From positions 6,076,501-6,140,500 of the forward strand of contig NZ_CP026681.1 in the NCBI RefSeq assembly GCF_002949735.1: DNA of 64,000 nucleotides, in the 5' to 3' direction. This DNA is from Nostoc sp. 'Peltigera membranacea cyanobiont' N6 (GTDB lineage Bacteria; Cyanobacteriota; Cyanobacteriia; Cyanobacteriales; Nostocaceae). Made by a program: the position numbers and the translations under genes. This document shows, piece after piece, positions 8,285-17,532 of the stretch (its first letter is position 1; each line of letters begins with the position of its first letter). Below the pieces are notes generated by a model. The model was given only the letters and a program-made list of their open reading frames with translations, did no database searches and was not told the origin of the DNA.

Positions 8285-9343
8285 ATGAAATTACGCGGAT
8301 TTTTACTAACTATTATTAGTACTTTCTTACTAACCTCACCAAGTTTAGCAGCTAGCATAAAATCTCCAACATTCGATTCTAATCGGAGTCATTTAGAGTC
8401 AACAAGAGATTTTAAGTTTTTATTGACTAACTTTCCAAGTAAAGTCACTATACAGAAAAGTTTGATTCCTCAACTCAATCAACCAGATATATTCACGAAT
8501 ATAAATAATCCTTCTTTATTTGGTGGAACTATCCCATTAGGTAAAGAAATCCCAGAGTTAAAGTCTCAAGTGAGAGCATTAATGACTCATTACAGTTTTC
8601 TCAAACCGGGAATGTTTTTCTTAGATATAGAAACAGGAAACTATTTGAATATTGATGGCGAAAAAGTATTTCCGGCAGCTAGTACTATTAAATATCCGAT
8701 TTTAATTGCTTTATTTGAACAAGTAGATGCTGGGAATATCAAACTTGATGACAAGCTAGTGATGCGGCGTGACTTAGTAGCGAGTGGTTCCGGTGACTTG
8801 CAGTATAAACGAGCAGGAATCAAGCTGAGTGTAATGGAAACTGTTAACAAAATGATTACGATCAGTGATAATACTGCTAGTAACATGATTATCGATCGTC
8901 TAGGCGGGAAAGCAAAACTCAATCAGCGTTTCCATACTTGGGGGCTAAAAAACACAGTAATCCGCAATATGTTAGGAGACTTTAAAGGTACTAATACCAC
9001 TAGCCCAGCAGATTTAGTCAGGTTGTCAGCCTTGGTTGACCAACATAAGTTGATTTCAGAAAGTAGTCAGTTCCAAGTTTTAGATGTCTTGCGTCATTGT
9101 CATAATAATAAGTTGCTGGCGGCTGGTGTGGGTAAGGGTGGAAGTATTGCTCATAAAACTGGAGATATTGGATTTTTGGTTGGGGATGCAGGAATTATTA
9201 GTTTGCCAAATGGTAAGCATTACTTGGCAGGGATTTTTGTGATTAGACCCCATGACGATGAACGAGGAAGGGAGTTTGTCCGTCAAGTTTCGCGGATAGT
9301 TTATCAGTATCTAGATCGACCAAAATTATCTCAGGAGTATTAG
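8285..9343 (+). CDS. Exported serine hydrolase of class A beta-lactamase fold
   Basis: The 352-residue protein has a signal peptide (cleavage likely after SLAA, about residue 24), a low-complexity spacer, and a beta-lactamase/transpeptidase domain from about residue 90. The three fold motifs are present: S133-T-I-K136, S194-D-N196 and K291-T-G293. The segment where class A beta-lactamases carry the general-base Glu of the omega loop reads WGLKNTVIRNMLGDFKGTNT, with no Glu, so efficient deacylation of beta-lactams is doubtful. It may be a penicillin-binding or peptidoglycan-related protein. A SpoIID-like gene faces it 7 bases after its stop. Fold assignment is firm; substrate is unknown. Confidence 0.88.
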   Translation: MKLRGFLLTIISTFLLTSPSLAASIKSPTFDSNRSHLESTRDFKFLLTNFPSKVTIQKSLIPQLNQPDIFTNINNPSLFGGTIPLGKEIPELKSQVRALMTHYSFLKPGMFFLDIETGNYLNIDGEKVFPAASTIKYPILIALFEQVDAGNIKLDDKLVMRRDLVASGSGDLQYKRAGIKLSVMETVNKMITISDNTASNMIIDRLGGKAKLNQRFHTWGLKNTVIRNMLGDFKGTNTTSPADLVRLSALVDQHKLISESSQFQVLDVLRHCHNNKLLAAGVGKGGSIAHKTGDIGFLVGDAGIISLPNGKHYLAGIFVIRPHDDERGREFVRQVSRIVYQYLDRPKLSQEY

Positions 9344-9350
9344 TTTAATG

Positions 9351-10523
9351 TTACTTTGGGTTAATTGTGCTTAAAGCTACACCCTGATAATAATGCCCTA
9401 AAATTTGCAGGTAGTTTGCTCCTCTTTTAGCTAAATTGTACGCGCCCCATTGACTCATGCCTAAAGCATGACCGTAGCCAAGTCCTTGAAGTACAAAACT
9501 ACCATTTGCTGCTTTGGTAAGGATAAAATGGGTACTTTTAATCTTCAGGGCTGTACGTACTTCTTCACCTTGCAGTAATTTGGTTCCTTTATCACCAACA
9601 ATTTTTAAGACTTTAACACTACCAAAAGGTGAGTAGGTTTGTGCAATCATATCTAAAACATTACCTACACCAGAAATTCTGGCGCTAATTTCTGTAGGGG
9701 AGAAAGTTTTCACCCATTTGCACTCGCTAACATTTTGATCGTAATCTTCAACAGCCCGCAGGTAAGGTTCGTGGCTTCCCCAAACATCTTCGACATTTTC
9801 AGTATGCCCTCCAGAACAATCATGAAAGACTGAAAGAATAATACTGTCTTTATAAGTTAGTACTTGTTTATCAGTCGCATCGACGGCAGCATAAGTACTA
9901 GGAGTTTCATTGATTACTCCTTTATAATTCTGCCAACGATCTGGACTATCACCTAAATCGTAAACAGGATTATTACGCCGTTTTTCCCGCTCATAGAGAG
10001 CAAAAGTTCGGGCAGCAACTGCTTGCGCTTTCAAAGCTTCAGCAGGCCACTCAGTATCCATTTCGCCACCAACAACACTATAGAGATATTCTTTATCATC
10101 AACCCAGTTAACAGCCGTTAGTCCTTTGTCTGTAGGGACAACGAGAGTTCTACCTCGATACCAGTGTTCGCCAATGTAAACAAATCCCTTACCTGTCGGT
10201 TCAATCCAAAATAAACCAGACTGCCATTTATCTAAAGCCACACCCCCTGGAACTGCTTGGGCATAAAATGAACTCATTGCTGGTAATTTTCCGAGAGTCT
10301 TACCAGTACTATCTTTAACCAAAGCAGTCGTAGAACTACCAACTGTTACCTGATTAACTCCCCTCTCAATTGCAATTCGCAAGATTACAGATGCTTTGCT
10401 TGGAGTAGCTAAAGCCATCCACAATAAGGCACTTATCCACCAATGACCTACTTTCATCTGTGCGAACAAAGCGTTTAGTAAGAATTGGCATTTCATATCT
10501 AGCATTTTATTGATAGCATTCAA
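9351..10523 (-). CDS. SpoIID/LytB domain protein (peptidoglycan-processing family)
   Basis: SpoIID-type proteins are lytic transglycosylases or amidase enhancers acting on peptidoglycan. The region about residues 150-380 has family landmarks: KAQAVAARTFALYE, YTDKQVL-like VDATDKQVLTYK, FHDCSGGHTENVEDVWG, and a C-terminal GYGHALGMSQWGAYNLAKRG. An N-terminal hydrophobic segment (GHWWISALLWMALATPSKA) looks like a signal peptide. The start given is a TTG giving 390 residues; ATG codons 7, 10 and 23 residues in are alternatives, and the one beginning MKVGHWW would give the tidiest signal peptide. It converges with the beta-lactamase-fold gene. Confidence 0.88.
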   Translation of the reverse strand: MNAINKMLDMKCQFLLNALFAQMKVGHWWISALLWMALATPSKASVILRIAIERGVNQVTVGSSTTALVKDSTGKTLGKLPAMSSFYAQAVPGGVALDKWQSGLFWIEPTGKGFVYIGEHWYRGRTLVVPTDKGLTAVNWVDDKEYLYSVVGGEMDTEWPAEALKAQAVAARTFALYEREKRRNNPVYDLGDSPDRWQNYKGVINETPSTYAAVDATDKQVLTYKDSIILSVFHDCSGGHTENVEDVWGSHEPYLRAVEDYDQNVSECKWVKTFSPTEISARISGVGNVLDMIAQTYSPFGSVKVLKIVGDKGTKLLQGEEVRTALKIKSTHFILTKAANGSFVLQGLGYGHALGMSQWGAYNLAKRGANYLQILGHYYQGVALSTINPK

Positions 10524-10731
10524 TTTCTATCCAATGTTATCGCTAATACCGTGCTTTGCGTATATTGTCAGTTGTGCGCGATCGCTACTCAAGCGTCCTT
10601 TCTCAATTAAAAAGTCGGCAGCCGAGGCAATTGACTAATTTCATTGAGAAACTGGATGCTATGAGGGAGCCAGAACAGCTAGTAACTATGTAATTAGATG
10701 TAGCGAGTTAGGATTTTTCTGTTGGCAACTA

Positions 10732-10920
10732 TTAACCAGTCAACTTGATGACACCTTGATTTACTAAATGTTCAAGCTGAGAATGATGCTGTGTTTCTTC
10801 TCGCAGTAACCTGATTTGCTCGTAGCTGAGAATGTGTAATCCGGGACGGACAACATAACCTTTAACAGTTATGCTTTGTGGCTGTTGGCTATCGGTGCGG
10901 TTGTAGTTAATTGAAGGCAT
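10732..10920 (-). CDS. Small hypothetical protein (62 aa)
   Basis: I do not recognise this protein. It reads as a plausible small soluble polypeptide: a short polar N-terminus, a beta-like stretch (SITVKGYVVRPGLHILS), then an amphipathic helix (EQIRLLREETQHHSQLEHLV). It starts with ATG but has no clear ribosome site. It lies downstream of zwf on the same strand, 191 bases away. It could be a genuine small gene or a chance frame. Confidence 0.45.
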   Translation of the reverse strand: MPSINYNRTDSQQPQSITVKGYVVRPGLHILSYEQIRLLREETQHHSQLEHLVNQGVIKLTG

Positions 10921-11111
10921 ATTGACAATGGGCTTGTAAGAACTCAGAACTAATTAGTAGAAGAGAATTTAACTCTTCATTCTCTTCCACCTTTACACAA
11001 GTTTCAAATAAAGGATGACTATAGAATGAGTCAATATCCAAGTGGAGAAATGAGAGAAAAGCAATGGAATATCCCTTCCACTTCAAAGAAAGTCAATCTC
11101 TCTAGTAAGAA

Positions 11112-12647
11112 TCATGGATGAATCGGCAGCCATTGCCAACCATCGCGGATCAACAAATCATCTGCTGCCAATGGCCCCCATGAGCCTGCTGTGTAGGTTG
11201 TCAAATTTTCAGACGAAGTTGCCCAAGCCTCCAGAATGGGGCTGACGACCTTCCAGCCCAATTCTACGTTGTCAGATCGCTGAAACAAAGTCGCATCACC
11301 AATCATACAGTCGTAGAGCAAGGTTTCATAGCCAGTACTTGGGATCTTGCCAAAGCGATCGTTGTAGCAAAAGTTCATTTCCACCGCATCCATTGTCATC
11401 GCGGGGCCAGGCACCTTCGCACCAAATTGGAGGTGAATTCCCTCCTTTGGTTGAATGCGGATGGTCAAAAAATTGGGTGTGAGGCGATCCATCGAGGTAT
11501 TGCGAAACAATAATGACGGTACTTGCTTAAATTGAATCGCAATTTCAGTTACCCGTTGAGCCAGACGCTTGCCGGTTCGGAGATAAAACGGTACCCCTGC
11601 CCAGCGCCAGTTGTCGATGTTCAACTTCAAGGCAGCATAAGTTTCAGTGGTAGAATCTGATGCAACTCGTGACTCCGAGCGATAAGCAGGCACTTGAGTA
11701 TCCTTCACCGTTCCCGCACCATACTGTCCCCTTACAGTATGAGTTTGCACAGTTTCAGCAGTGAACGGAATAATGGACTTCAATAGTTTTGACTTTTCAT
11801 CACGCACCTCATCGGCTGAAAACGAGATTGGCGGTTCCATCGCCGTCATTGCCAGCAGTTGAAACAGATGGTTTTGCACCATGTCCCGTAATGCCCCAGT
11901 GCCTTCATAGAAATTGCCTCTGCCTTCGACTCCAACAGTTTCGGCAACGGTAATCTGTACGCGATCGATATGTTCGCGATTCCAAATCGGTTCAAACAAG
12001 CCATTACCAAACCGAAATACCAGAATGTTTTGTACAGTCTCTTTTCCCAGATAGTGATCGATGCGGTATATCTGTTTTTCTTCAAGGACAGCACTAATGG
12101 ATTTGTTCAGGGTACGAGCCGAATCCAAGTCGTGTCCAAAGGGTTTCTCAATGATGACTCGCCGCCATTGATTATTGTCTTCACGCACCAATCCTGACGC
12201 ACCCAGTTGTGTAACGATATCGCAAAAGAAGTTAGAGGCAGTTGCCAAATAGAACAAATAGTTTCCCTGAGTGCCACATTCTCGATCGACTTGAGTGAGT
12301 AAGTCTTGCAACTGATGGTAAGTGTCAGCTGATTGAAATTCACCTGCAAGATAGTACAATCGTTGCTCAAGCGGTTGCCAGAGACGATCCTCTACAGAAA
12401 CTGTTGCGAACTCATGGATGTCTTGAGAGAGTTTGCTGCGAAAATCGTCTTGGCTCATTGAAGTGTGTGCAACTCCAATAATCGCAAATTCCTGTGGCAG
12501 CAAATTGTTAACTTTTAGGTTGTAGAGAGCGGGAAGCAACAGACGCTTGGTTAAATCTCCTGCTGCTCCAAAGATAACGATCGCACAGGGTTTTGCTGAA
12601 TGGATTGAGGGTTCAACAGGAACCTGGGGCGTGGTGGCAGCCGTCAT
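11112..12647 (-). CDS. zwf: Glucose-6-phosphate 1-dehydrogenase
   Basis: It oxidises glucose-6-phosphate to 6-phosphogluconolactone with NADP, the entry to the oxidative pentose phosphate pathway, which supplies reductant in the dark and in heterocysts. The 511-residue protein has the nucleotide-binding GAAGDLTKR (27-35), EKPFG (167-171) and the catalytic RIDHYLGKE (195-203). The ATG start reads MTAATTPQVP. In heterocystous strains zwf usually lies in a fbp-tal-zwf-opcA operon; here none of those genes adjoins it, so this may be an additional copy. That inference needs the rest of the genome. Confidence 0.96.
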   Translation of the reverse strand: MTAATTPQVPVEPSIHSAKPCAIVIFGAAGDLTKRLLLPALYNLKVNNLLPQEFAIIGVAHTSMSQDDFRSKLSQDIHEFATVSVEDRLWQPLEQRLYYLAGEFQSADTYHQLQDLLTQVDRECGTQGNYLFYLATASNFFCDIVTQLGASGLVREDNNQWRRVIIEKPFGHDLDSARTLNKSISAVLEEKQIYRIDHYLGKETVQNILVFRFGNGLFEPIWNREHIDRVQITVAETVGVEGRGNFYEGTGALRDMVQNHLFQLLAMTAMEPPISFSADEVRDEKSKLLKSIIPFTAETVQTHTVRGQYGAGTVKDTQVPAYRSESRVASDSTTETYAALKLNIDNWRWAGVPFYLRTGKRLAQRVTEIAIQFKQVPSLLFRNTSMDRLTPNFLTIRIQPKEGIHLQFGAKVPGPAMTMDAVEMNFCYNDRFGKIPSTGYETLLYDCMIGDATLFQRSDNVELGWKVVSPILEAWATSSENLTTYTAGSWGPLAADDLLIRDGWQWLPIHP

Positions 12648-12807
12648 GATAAAATCTCCGCATATTCTTCAAGACATCCACCAAACTATACCGCATTGCA
12701 GACAACAGTTTATTGTCAATAAACTCACCTTAATTATAATATTTTGGTTTTTACGGTTATCTTCTAATTGGGCTAAATCTATTGCTGTTGTCTGCGTTGG
12801 GTTAAAT

Positions 12808-13980
12808 TCATTTGTTTGCCAGGATTTTTTGGTAGGCTTGGATTGTTTGCCTTGCGATCGCATCCCAGCTAAAATTCTCCAAGGCATATTTTTGGGCGTT
12901 CAATCCGCGTCGTTGGCGTTCTGCGGGATTTTGCAAAGCTTCTTGGAGTAACTCTAACAGTACTTGGACATCTGTTGCACCTACCCAACCCGACTCGCTA
13001 TCACGTATTTGTTGACAAATATGCACTTGGTCAGATATTAATACGGGTACACCTGCAACCATTGCTTCAGCTACAGCAATCCCAAAATTTTCGTAGTAGG
13101 AAGGCAAGACAAATAAATCAGCAGATTGTAGTAAACTAACTTTGAGTTCACCAGTAACAAAGCCTGTAATTGTAGTGTGCGATCGCAGTGGTGAATTTTG
13201 AATTTGGGATATTATCTTTTGTTCGTAATCTGGATCTTGAGGATTTGTCCCAGCTAAGACAAAATGAAACTTATAACCAACCGCCAACAGCTTCTCTAGT
13301 GCTGGAATTAACAAATTTAACCCTTTTTTCGGGTCAATTCGTGACATAAACAGTATTAAAGGCACATCCTTTGGTATTTTTAACTGACTGCATACATTTT
13401 TCATAGAAGATTGACGGGGAATCACACCCAAGGGAATCACCAAATCTGGCGTAGATACTCCAAATCGTTCTGATATTTTCGCTTCTTGGTCGCTGGTAAA
13501 ATGAATTGCTGCCGCACCAGCTAAATTTTTGCGTTCTATCATTGCAACATAAAGCTGTTTTAATTGCTTTTTCTTGCGTAAATCAGCCGGATCGAGAGTA
13601 CCCAAAGGACGGAAAATATAAGGTAGCTTTTGCTGACGACACACAATAGCAGCAGCGCTACTTATGGGAGAAAATAGAGCATGAATATGTGCTATGTCAA
13701 ACTCATGAGCGTGACGTTTTAGCCAATTTAATAAATCGAGGGAAAATTTGTAGCGATGAAACGGCGCACAACGAAAGTAAATTATTTCATAGCCATCTTG
13801 TTTAATTGGGCGATTTAAAGGAACATCCAGAGGTGTTTGGCCATTATCGCCATTACTATCAGTTGTGAGAATTGTAACTTCCAATCCCTCTTTTACCAAC
13901 GCTGGAGCTAATCCTAGTACCATTTGACTAGGCCCGCCATAAATCAAAGAAATAGAGGGGACAATTTGTAATATCTTCAT
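12808..13980 (-). CDS. hpsP: Glycosyltransferase family 4, HpsP-like
   Basis: GT4 (GT-B fold) enzymes transfer sugars from nucleotide-sugar donors; here probably to a lipid-linked exopolysaccharide intermediate at the cytoplasmic membrane. The N-terminus MKILQIVPSISLIYGGPSQM has the acceptor-side glycine loop. The C-terminal domain has LILFMSRIDPKKGLNLLI, PSYYENFGIAVAEAMVAGVPVL (donor-binding E-x7-E type) and a final helical tail. It is the last gene of a six-gene minus-strand cluster, 21 bases after the previous one. The hps name rests on gene order (HpsL-like polymerase upstream, then GT4, GT2, GT4, GT4) recalled from hormogonium polysaccharide loci, and is less certain than the family. Confidence 0.85.
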   Translation of the reverse strand: MKILQIVPSISLIYGGPSQMVLGLAPALVKEGLEVTILTTDSNGDNGQTPLDVPLNRPIKQDGYEIIYFRCAPFHRYKFSLDLLNWLKRHAHEFDIAHIHALFSPISSAAAIVCRQQKLPYIFRPLGTLDPADLRKKKQLKQLYVAMIERKNLAGAAAIHFTSDQEAKISERFGVSTPDLVIPLGVIPRQSSMKNVCSQLKIPKDVPLILFMSRIDPKKGLNLLIPALEKLLAVGYKFHFVLAGTNPQDPDYEQKIISQIQNSPLRSHTTITGFVTGELKVSLLQSADLFVLPSYYENFGIAVAEAMVAGVPVLISDQVHICQQIRDSESGWVGATDVQVLLELLQEALQNPAERQRRGLNAQKYALENFSWDAIARQTIQAYQKILANK

Positions 13981-14001
13981 TTTTTTGTCATTCGTTATTT
14001 A

Positions 14002-15177
14002 TTAATGACTAATGACTAAATCCTGATAAAACTCTAATTGCTGTTTAGCCAAAGCTTTATTTGTATATTTAACCATTGCTTTCTGATAACCCATTTCACC
14101 CAGGCTGTGAGCAAAATCTGGTTTATCCATTAATTGAACTAAGCAATTAGCAAGGGCTTGAGCATCACCTTCAGGAAATACTAAACCAGCATCGCCAATT
14201 ACATAGGGAATTTCACCAGAGTTAGAACCAATCACAGGTACTTGGCAAGCCATCGCTTCAATTAGTACATGACCAAATTGTTCTTTCCAGCCAGCAGAAG
14301 TTAAAGTTTTAAACTTATAAGTTGTTTCTGAAGGCAATACTAAAGTACTCATTAAATTGATATAGTTTGCAACCTCATCATGGGGGACGCTTTCTATCAA
14401 AATTAGCCGTTCTTTAATATTGTTTTCTGCCGCAACTTTGATTAATTCAGTTTGTAACTCTCCCCGTCCCAGCAGCAATAATTTCCAAGGCTTATTTTTC
14501 AATGCAATTAAGGCTTGTAAAAGCGTTAACAAACCCTTTTCTTGCACAAATCTACCAACGAAACCTACTACAAAATCTTCTTTCTCAATACCAAACTTAG
14601 CTGCTAACTCTGGTTGGGCTTTGGGAGTAAATAAACTTTCATCTACGCCCAGTTGCGGCATAACTTTAATTGCCCCTTTATATCCCCGTTGTCGCAAAAC
14701 TTCTGCACCGTCTTGATTGCCAGAAATAATACCGTGGCTGCGATCGAGGTTATATTTTTCTAATAAAGCAATTGGTAATTTCAAATTATATGGTAAATTC
14801 CACCAGGTAAAAAATACATTTTTTGCATTGAGTCCTAATAGCTGATTTAAAGCAATCATCTGAGTATAAGCTAGCCCCCTAGACCCTTGTTCTACTTGGA
14901 TGATTTGCGGACGAAATTGTTTTAGCAAAGATATCAAATCAGCGCCAAAGGTAAGGAGTCCCTGATGATTTTGACTAAAGTTAGAAACGGGAACTATTCT
15001 AAATGTGCCTTCATCACGATATTCAGTTTCAATAATTCTGTTTTGTACGCCGCCTGGTTTCCAGCGCTTTGGGACTACAACTGTCACTTCAACTCCCGGT
15101 TCTAGTTGAGACAAAGCGCGTAATTTCTCACAGTTGAGGTCTACGATATAAGTGTGACTAGCAACTAAGATTTTCAT
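14002..15177 (-). CDS. hpsO: Glycosyltransferase family 4, HpsO-like
   Basis: A second GT-B glycosyltransferase, 391 residues. The N-terminal domain starts MKILVASHTYIVDLNCEKLR; the donor domain carries VVGFVGRFVQEKGLLTLL, LLLLGRGELQTELIK and EQFGHVLIEAMACQVPVIGS, with the paired Glu signature of GT4. No membrane segment or signal is seen, so it works on the cytoplasmic face. It lies 69 bases downstream of the GT2 gene, a gap filled by a heptamer tandem repeat, and 21 bases before the next GT4. Family is secure; the Hps name is from context. Confidence 0.85.
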   Translation of the reverse strand: MKILVASHTYIVDLNCEKLRALSQLEPGVEVTVVVPKRWKPGGVQNRIIETEYRDEGTFRIVPVSNFSQNHQGLLTFGADLISLLKQFRPQIIQVEQGSRGLAYTQMIALNQLLGLNAKNVFFTWWNLPYNLKLPIALLEKYNLDRSHGIISGNQDGAEVLRQRGYKGAIKVMPQLGVDESLFTPKAQPELAAKFGIEKEDFVVGFVGRFVQEKGLLTLLQALIALKNKPWKLLLLGRGELQTELIKVAAENNIKERLILIESVPHDEVANYINLMSTLVLPSETTYKFKTLTSAGWKEQFGHVLIEAMACQVPVIGSNSGEIPYVIGDAGLVFPEGDAQALANCLVQLMDKPDFAHSLGEMGYQKAMVKYTNKALAKQQLEFYQDLVISH

Positions 15178-15192
15178 TGATATTTAGTAATT

Positions 15193-15220
15193 GTCATTTG
15201 TCATTTGTCATTTGTCATTT
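15193..15220. repeat. Heptanucleotide tandem repeat (GTCATTT x4)
   Basis: Four perfect copies of GTCATTT lie between two glycosyltransferase genes. Short tandemly repeated heptamers of this kind are a known feature of heterocystous cyanobacterial genomes. A related TAATGACTAATGACTAA run lies at about 14005-14021. Confidence 0.9.
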
Positions 15221-15246
15221 GTCCTTCAGTAACTCTTAACTCCTAA

Positions 15247-16227
15247 CTAAACTTGTTCATCCAATCGACTGTAAATTTGACCATCGTTCCATAGCGATTG
15301 GATGACACTACCCAAGGCTTTGAAAAAACCCAAAATGTAGAAAATAGCGCGAGTGGCAATTTTGATAGGGGAACCACTTTTATGGCAAGGTGGTCGTCCC
15401 AGAACGTGACAGTCAAATAAACGACCGTATAAACGCAAAGATTGAGTCACAGTCAGGTTTTTCAGCCCTAGTAGGAAATGGTTGTGGTAGAAGGTGAGTT
15501 GATATTTTAGCGATCGCATACTAATATCATGACAACCCCCTGTTTCTTCGCCTAAATGCACCAAATGGGCTTCTGGGTCGTACCAAATCTTATATCCCGT
15601 CTTTCGCACCCGCAAACAAAAATCTGACTCTTCCCGCACTGCACTACCGCGAAACCTCTCATCAAACCTTAGCCCATACTTAGTAAAGATTTCGCGGCGA
15701 AATGACATATTGCAACCCCTCGCTGTCAACACTTGCTGGGGTTTTATCGTATGTACTAAATCAATATGATACCAAGCAATTCCTGGGTCCATAGCTTCGG
15801 GAGGCAGATATTCAATCTGTAAATCTCCTCCAGAATCACCTAATTTCATTCTGTCAAATACCCGGCCGGCGACAGCCCCCACTTCAGGATTTTGCACATA
15901 ATTTTTTGCATGGGCTGCTAACAATCCAGAGGTTAGCTGAACATCATCATCAATAAATAATATTATTTCACCAGAAGCCCGTCGGATAGCATAATTTCGC
16001 GCCCCTGGTAAACTTGCCCAATCTAAGCGCAACCATTTAATTTTACCTACCCCTGCCATCTCTTCCAGATAGGCTTGAATTTCTGGTTGGTGGGTTTGGG
16101 TTTGGTCTACTACTAAAACTTCAAAATTTGGATAGTCCTGTTTCAGGACATCTACAATACTATCCCGTAGCGCTTCCTCTCGACCATAAGTCGGGATAAC
16201 TACAGAAATTAAAGGATAATTATTCAT
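15247..16227 (-). CDS. hpsN: Glycosyltransferase family 2, HpsN-like
   Basis: The 326-residue GT-A enzyme opens with LISVVIPTYGREEALRDSI and has the metal-binding EIILFIDDDVQL (DxD-type) near residues 88-99, followed by RGCNMSFRREIF and an EESDFCLRVRKTGYKI acceptor-side motif. These are the usual landmarks of a family 2 inverting transferase. The C-terminal part (about residues 240-326) is rich in aromatic and basic residues and may associate with the membrane. It sits in the middle of the polysaccharide cluster. Family is certain; the Hps name depends on synteny. Confidence 0.86.
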   Translation of the reverse strand: MNNYPLISVVIPTYGREEALRDSIVDVLKQDYPNFEVLVVDQTQTHQPEIQAYLEEMAGVGKIKWLRLDWASLPGARNYAIRRASGEIILFIDDDVQLTSGLLAAHAKNYVQNPEVGAVAGRVFDRMKLGDSGGDLQIEYLPPEAMDPGIAWYHIDLVHTIKPQQVLTARGCNMSFRREIFTKYGLRFDERFRGSAVREESDFCLRVRKTGYKIWYDPEAHLVHLGEETGGCHDISMRSLKYQLTFYHNHFLLGLKNLTVTQSLRLYGRLFDCHVLGRPPCHKSGSPIKIATRAIFYILGFFKALGSVIQSLWNDGQIYSRLDEQV

Positions 16228-16363
16228 GATTTTTATTAAGTAATTTTTCTACTTTGATAGTAACCTTATAAAAGTTAATTTTTATTAAAATTTATCAGCT
16301 ACTATTGCCTTAATTTATATTCAGTCAATAACCGAATAACTGGTTAAAATTGCGTTTAATTTT

Positions 16364-17521
16364 TTATCCTCCCGCCGCAGCCGCATAGAGATTATCAAAT
16401 AACTCATTTTGCTTTTCGGAGTTATGTACAATTTGCGCTTGAGCTAATGCTCCTGCACTTAAAAATTCATAATGTTCTCGTTTATCACTTCTATCAAGAA
16501 ATTGAATAATTTGTTGCAATGCTTGTTCTGCTAAATAGTCGTATGTACTATTAACGATTTCCCAATATTCATCGCTTTTAGTTTTATCTCCATGTACCCA
16601 ATTGCTCCAGTGCCTAATTTCATTAATTGGTAACTCTAAAACATAGCCATTTTCGCCATGACGCATAAACTCTGGTAAGGCACACACGTTAGTCGTAATT
16701 GCTGGCGTAGCAACTGAAAACCCTTCGATAATGCTAAAACCATAAGTATCGTGTAGCGTAGCCATTAATTGAAAATGGCTTTGTGATAGTAACTCGATAA
16801 CTTTTTCATTAGGGATATATTTGTGAAAAACAACGTTATTTAAATTCAGTAACTTTAAATCTTCTAGATATTTGGTAGTATCGGGAAAATCTGTAGGGAC
16901 TCCTGAACCATGTCCCAGTCCCGATATGATATGAATGGTAAGAGGTAAACCTAATTTTTCAGCTTTCTTTGCTAGCCTTAAAGCAACAATTCCACCTTTT
17001 CTAGCAATGTGATGCCCTACAAAAATAAGCTGTAAATTTTGGTCTGGTTGATAAGTTTTAGCTTGCTCAACTCTGGCAGCAAAATTTGGATGAATTACAT
17101 CTAATTTACTGCTTAGTTTTTCTTCTATTTTCCAGCCTTCTATCCGCTTAACAAATCTCAATTTTGCATAATCAGACATAGCTATAAGCTTTTGACAATT
17201 GTCTAATGCTAAACGATTGTTTAATAAGTCATAAATTACTGCTTCTCGTTTATTTTGAGGATTTCTATATAAAACCCGATGATCTTCAAATGTGATAAAC
17301 CAAGGTTTATTTGTATATAAAATTCTATTGAAAGAATGAACAGCGTGATATTTTTCCCATATAGGTTGCCAAGCAAGAAAGCTTCCTAAAGGGTACCAAA
17401 ATTTTTCTATAGGATATCTACCTGTAGGAAAAGACTTGAGGTGGACTAGTGTATGCCTAGAATTGCGTGGTAGGTTAGGAATTCTAATGTGATTCTGACC
17501 GCATATAATAACTTTTGCCAT
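16364..17521 (-). CDS. Glycosyltransferase family 4 (polysaccharide cluster)
   Basis: The 385-residue product is a GT-B glycosyltransferase. Landmarks are LQLIFVGHHIARKGGIVALRL, the donor-side VIELLSQSHFQLMATLHDTY, and YGFSIIEGFSVATPAITT with the conserved Glu pair. The N-terminal half is unusual for GT4 (MAKVIICGQNHIRIPNLPRN, then many aromatic residues), so its acceptor is probably distinctive. It follows the HpsL-like gene by 11 bases, which suggests co-translation, and precedes the GT2 gene by 136 bases. Confidence 0.82.
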   Translation of the reverse strand: MAKVIICGQNHIRIPNLPRNSRHTLVHLKSFPTGRYPIEKFWYPLGSFLAWQPIWEKYHAVHSFNRILYTNKPWFITFEDHRVLYRNPQNKREAVIYDLLNNRLALDNCQKLIAMSDYAKLRFVKRIEGWKIEEKLSSKLDVIHPNFAARVEQAKTYQPDQNLQLIFVGHHIARKGGIVALRLAKKAEKLGLPLTIHIISGLGHGSGVPTDFPDTTKYLEDLKLLNLNNVVFHKYIPNEKVIELLSQSHFQLMATLHDTYGFSIIEGFSVATPAITTNVCALPEFMRHGENGYVLELPINEIRHWSNWVHGDKTKSDEYWEIVNSTYDYLAEQALQQIIQFLDRSDKREHYEFLSAGALAQAQIVHNSEKQNELFDNLYAAAAGG

Positions 17522-17532
17522 TTTTCTCTGAT

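Noticed and set aside
8285..9343. Antibiotic-resistance beta-lactamase
   Set aside because: The omega-loop Glu needed for hydrolysis is not evident, so only the fold is claimed.
15193..15220. CRISPR-like short repeats
   Set aside because: The units are contiguous heptamers without spacers; no cas genes occur in the window.
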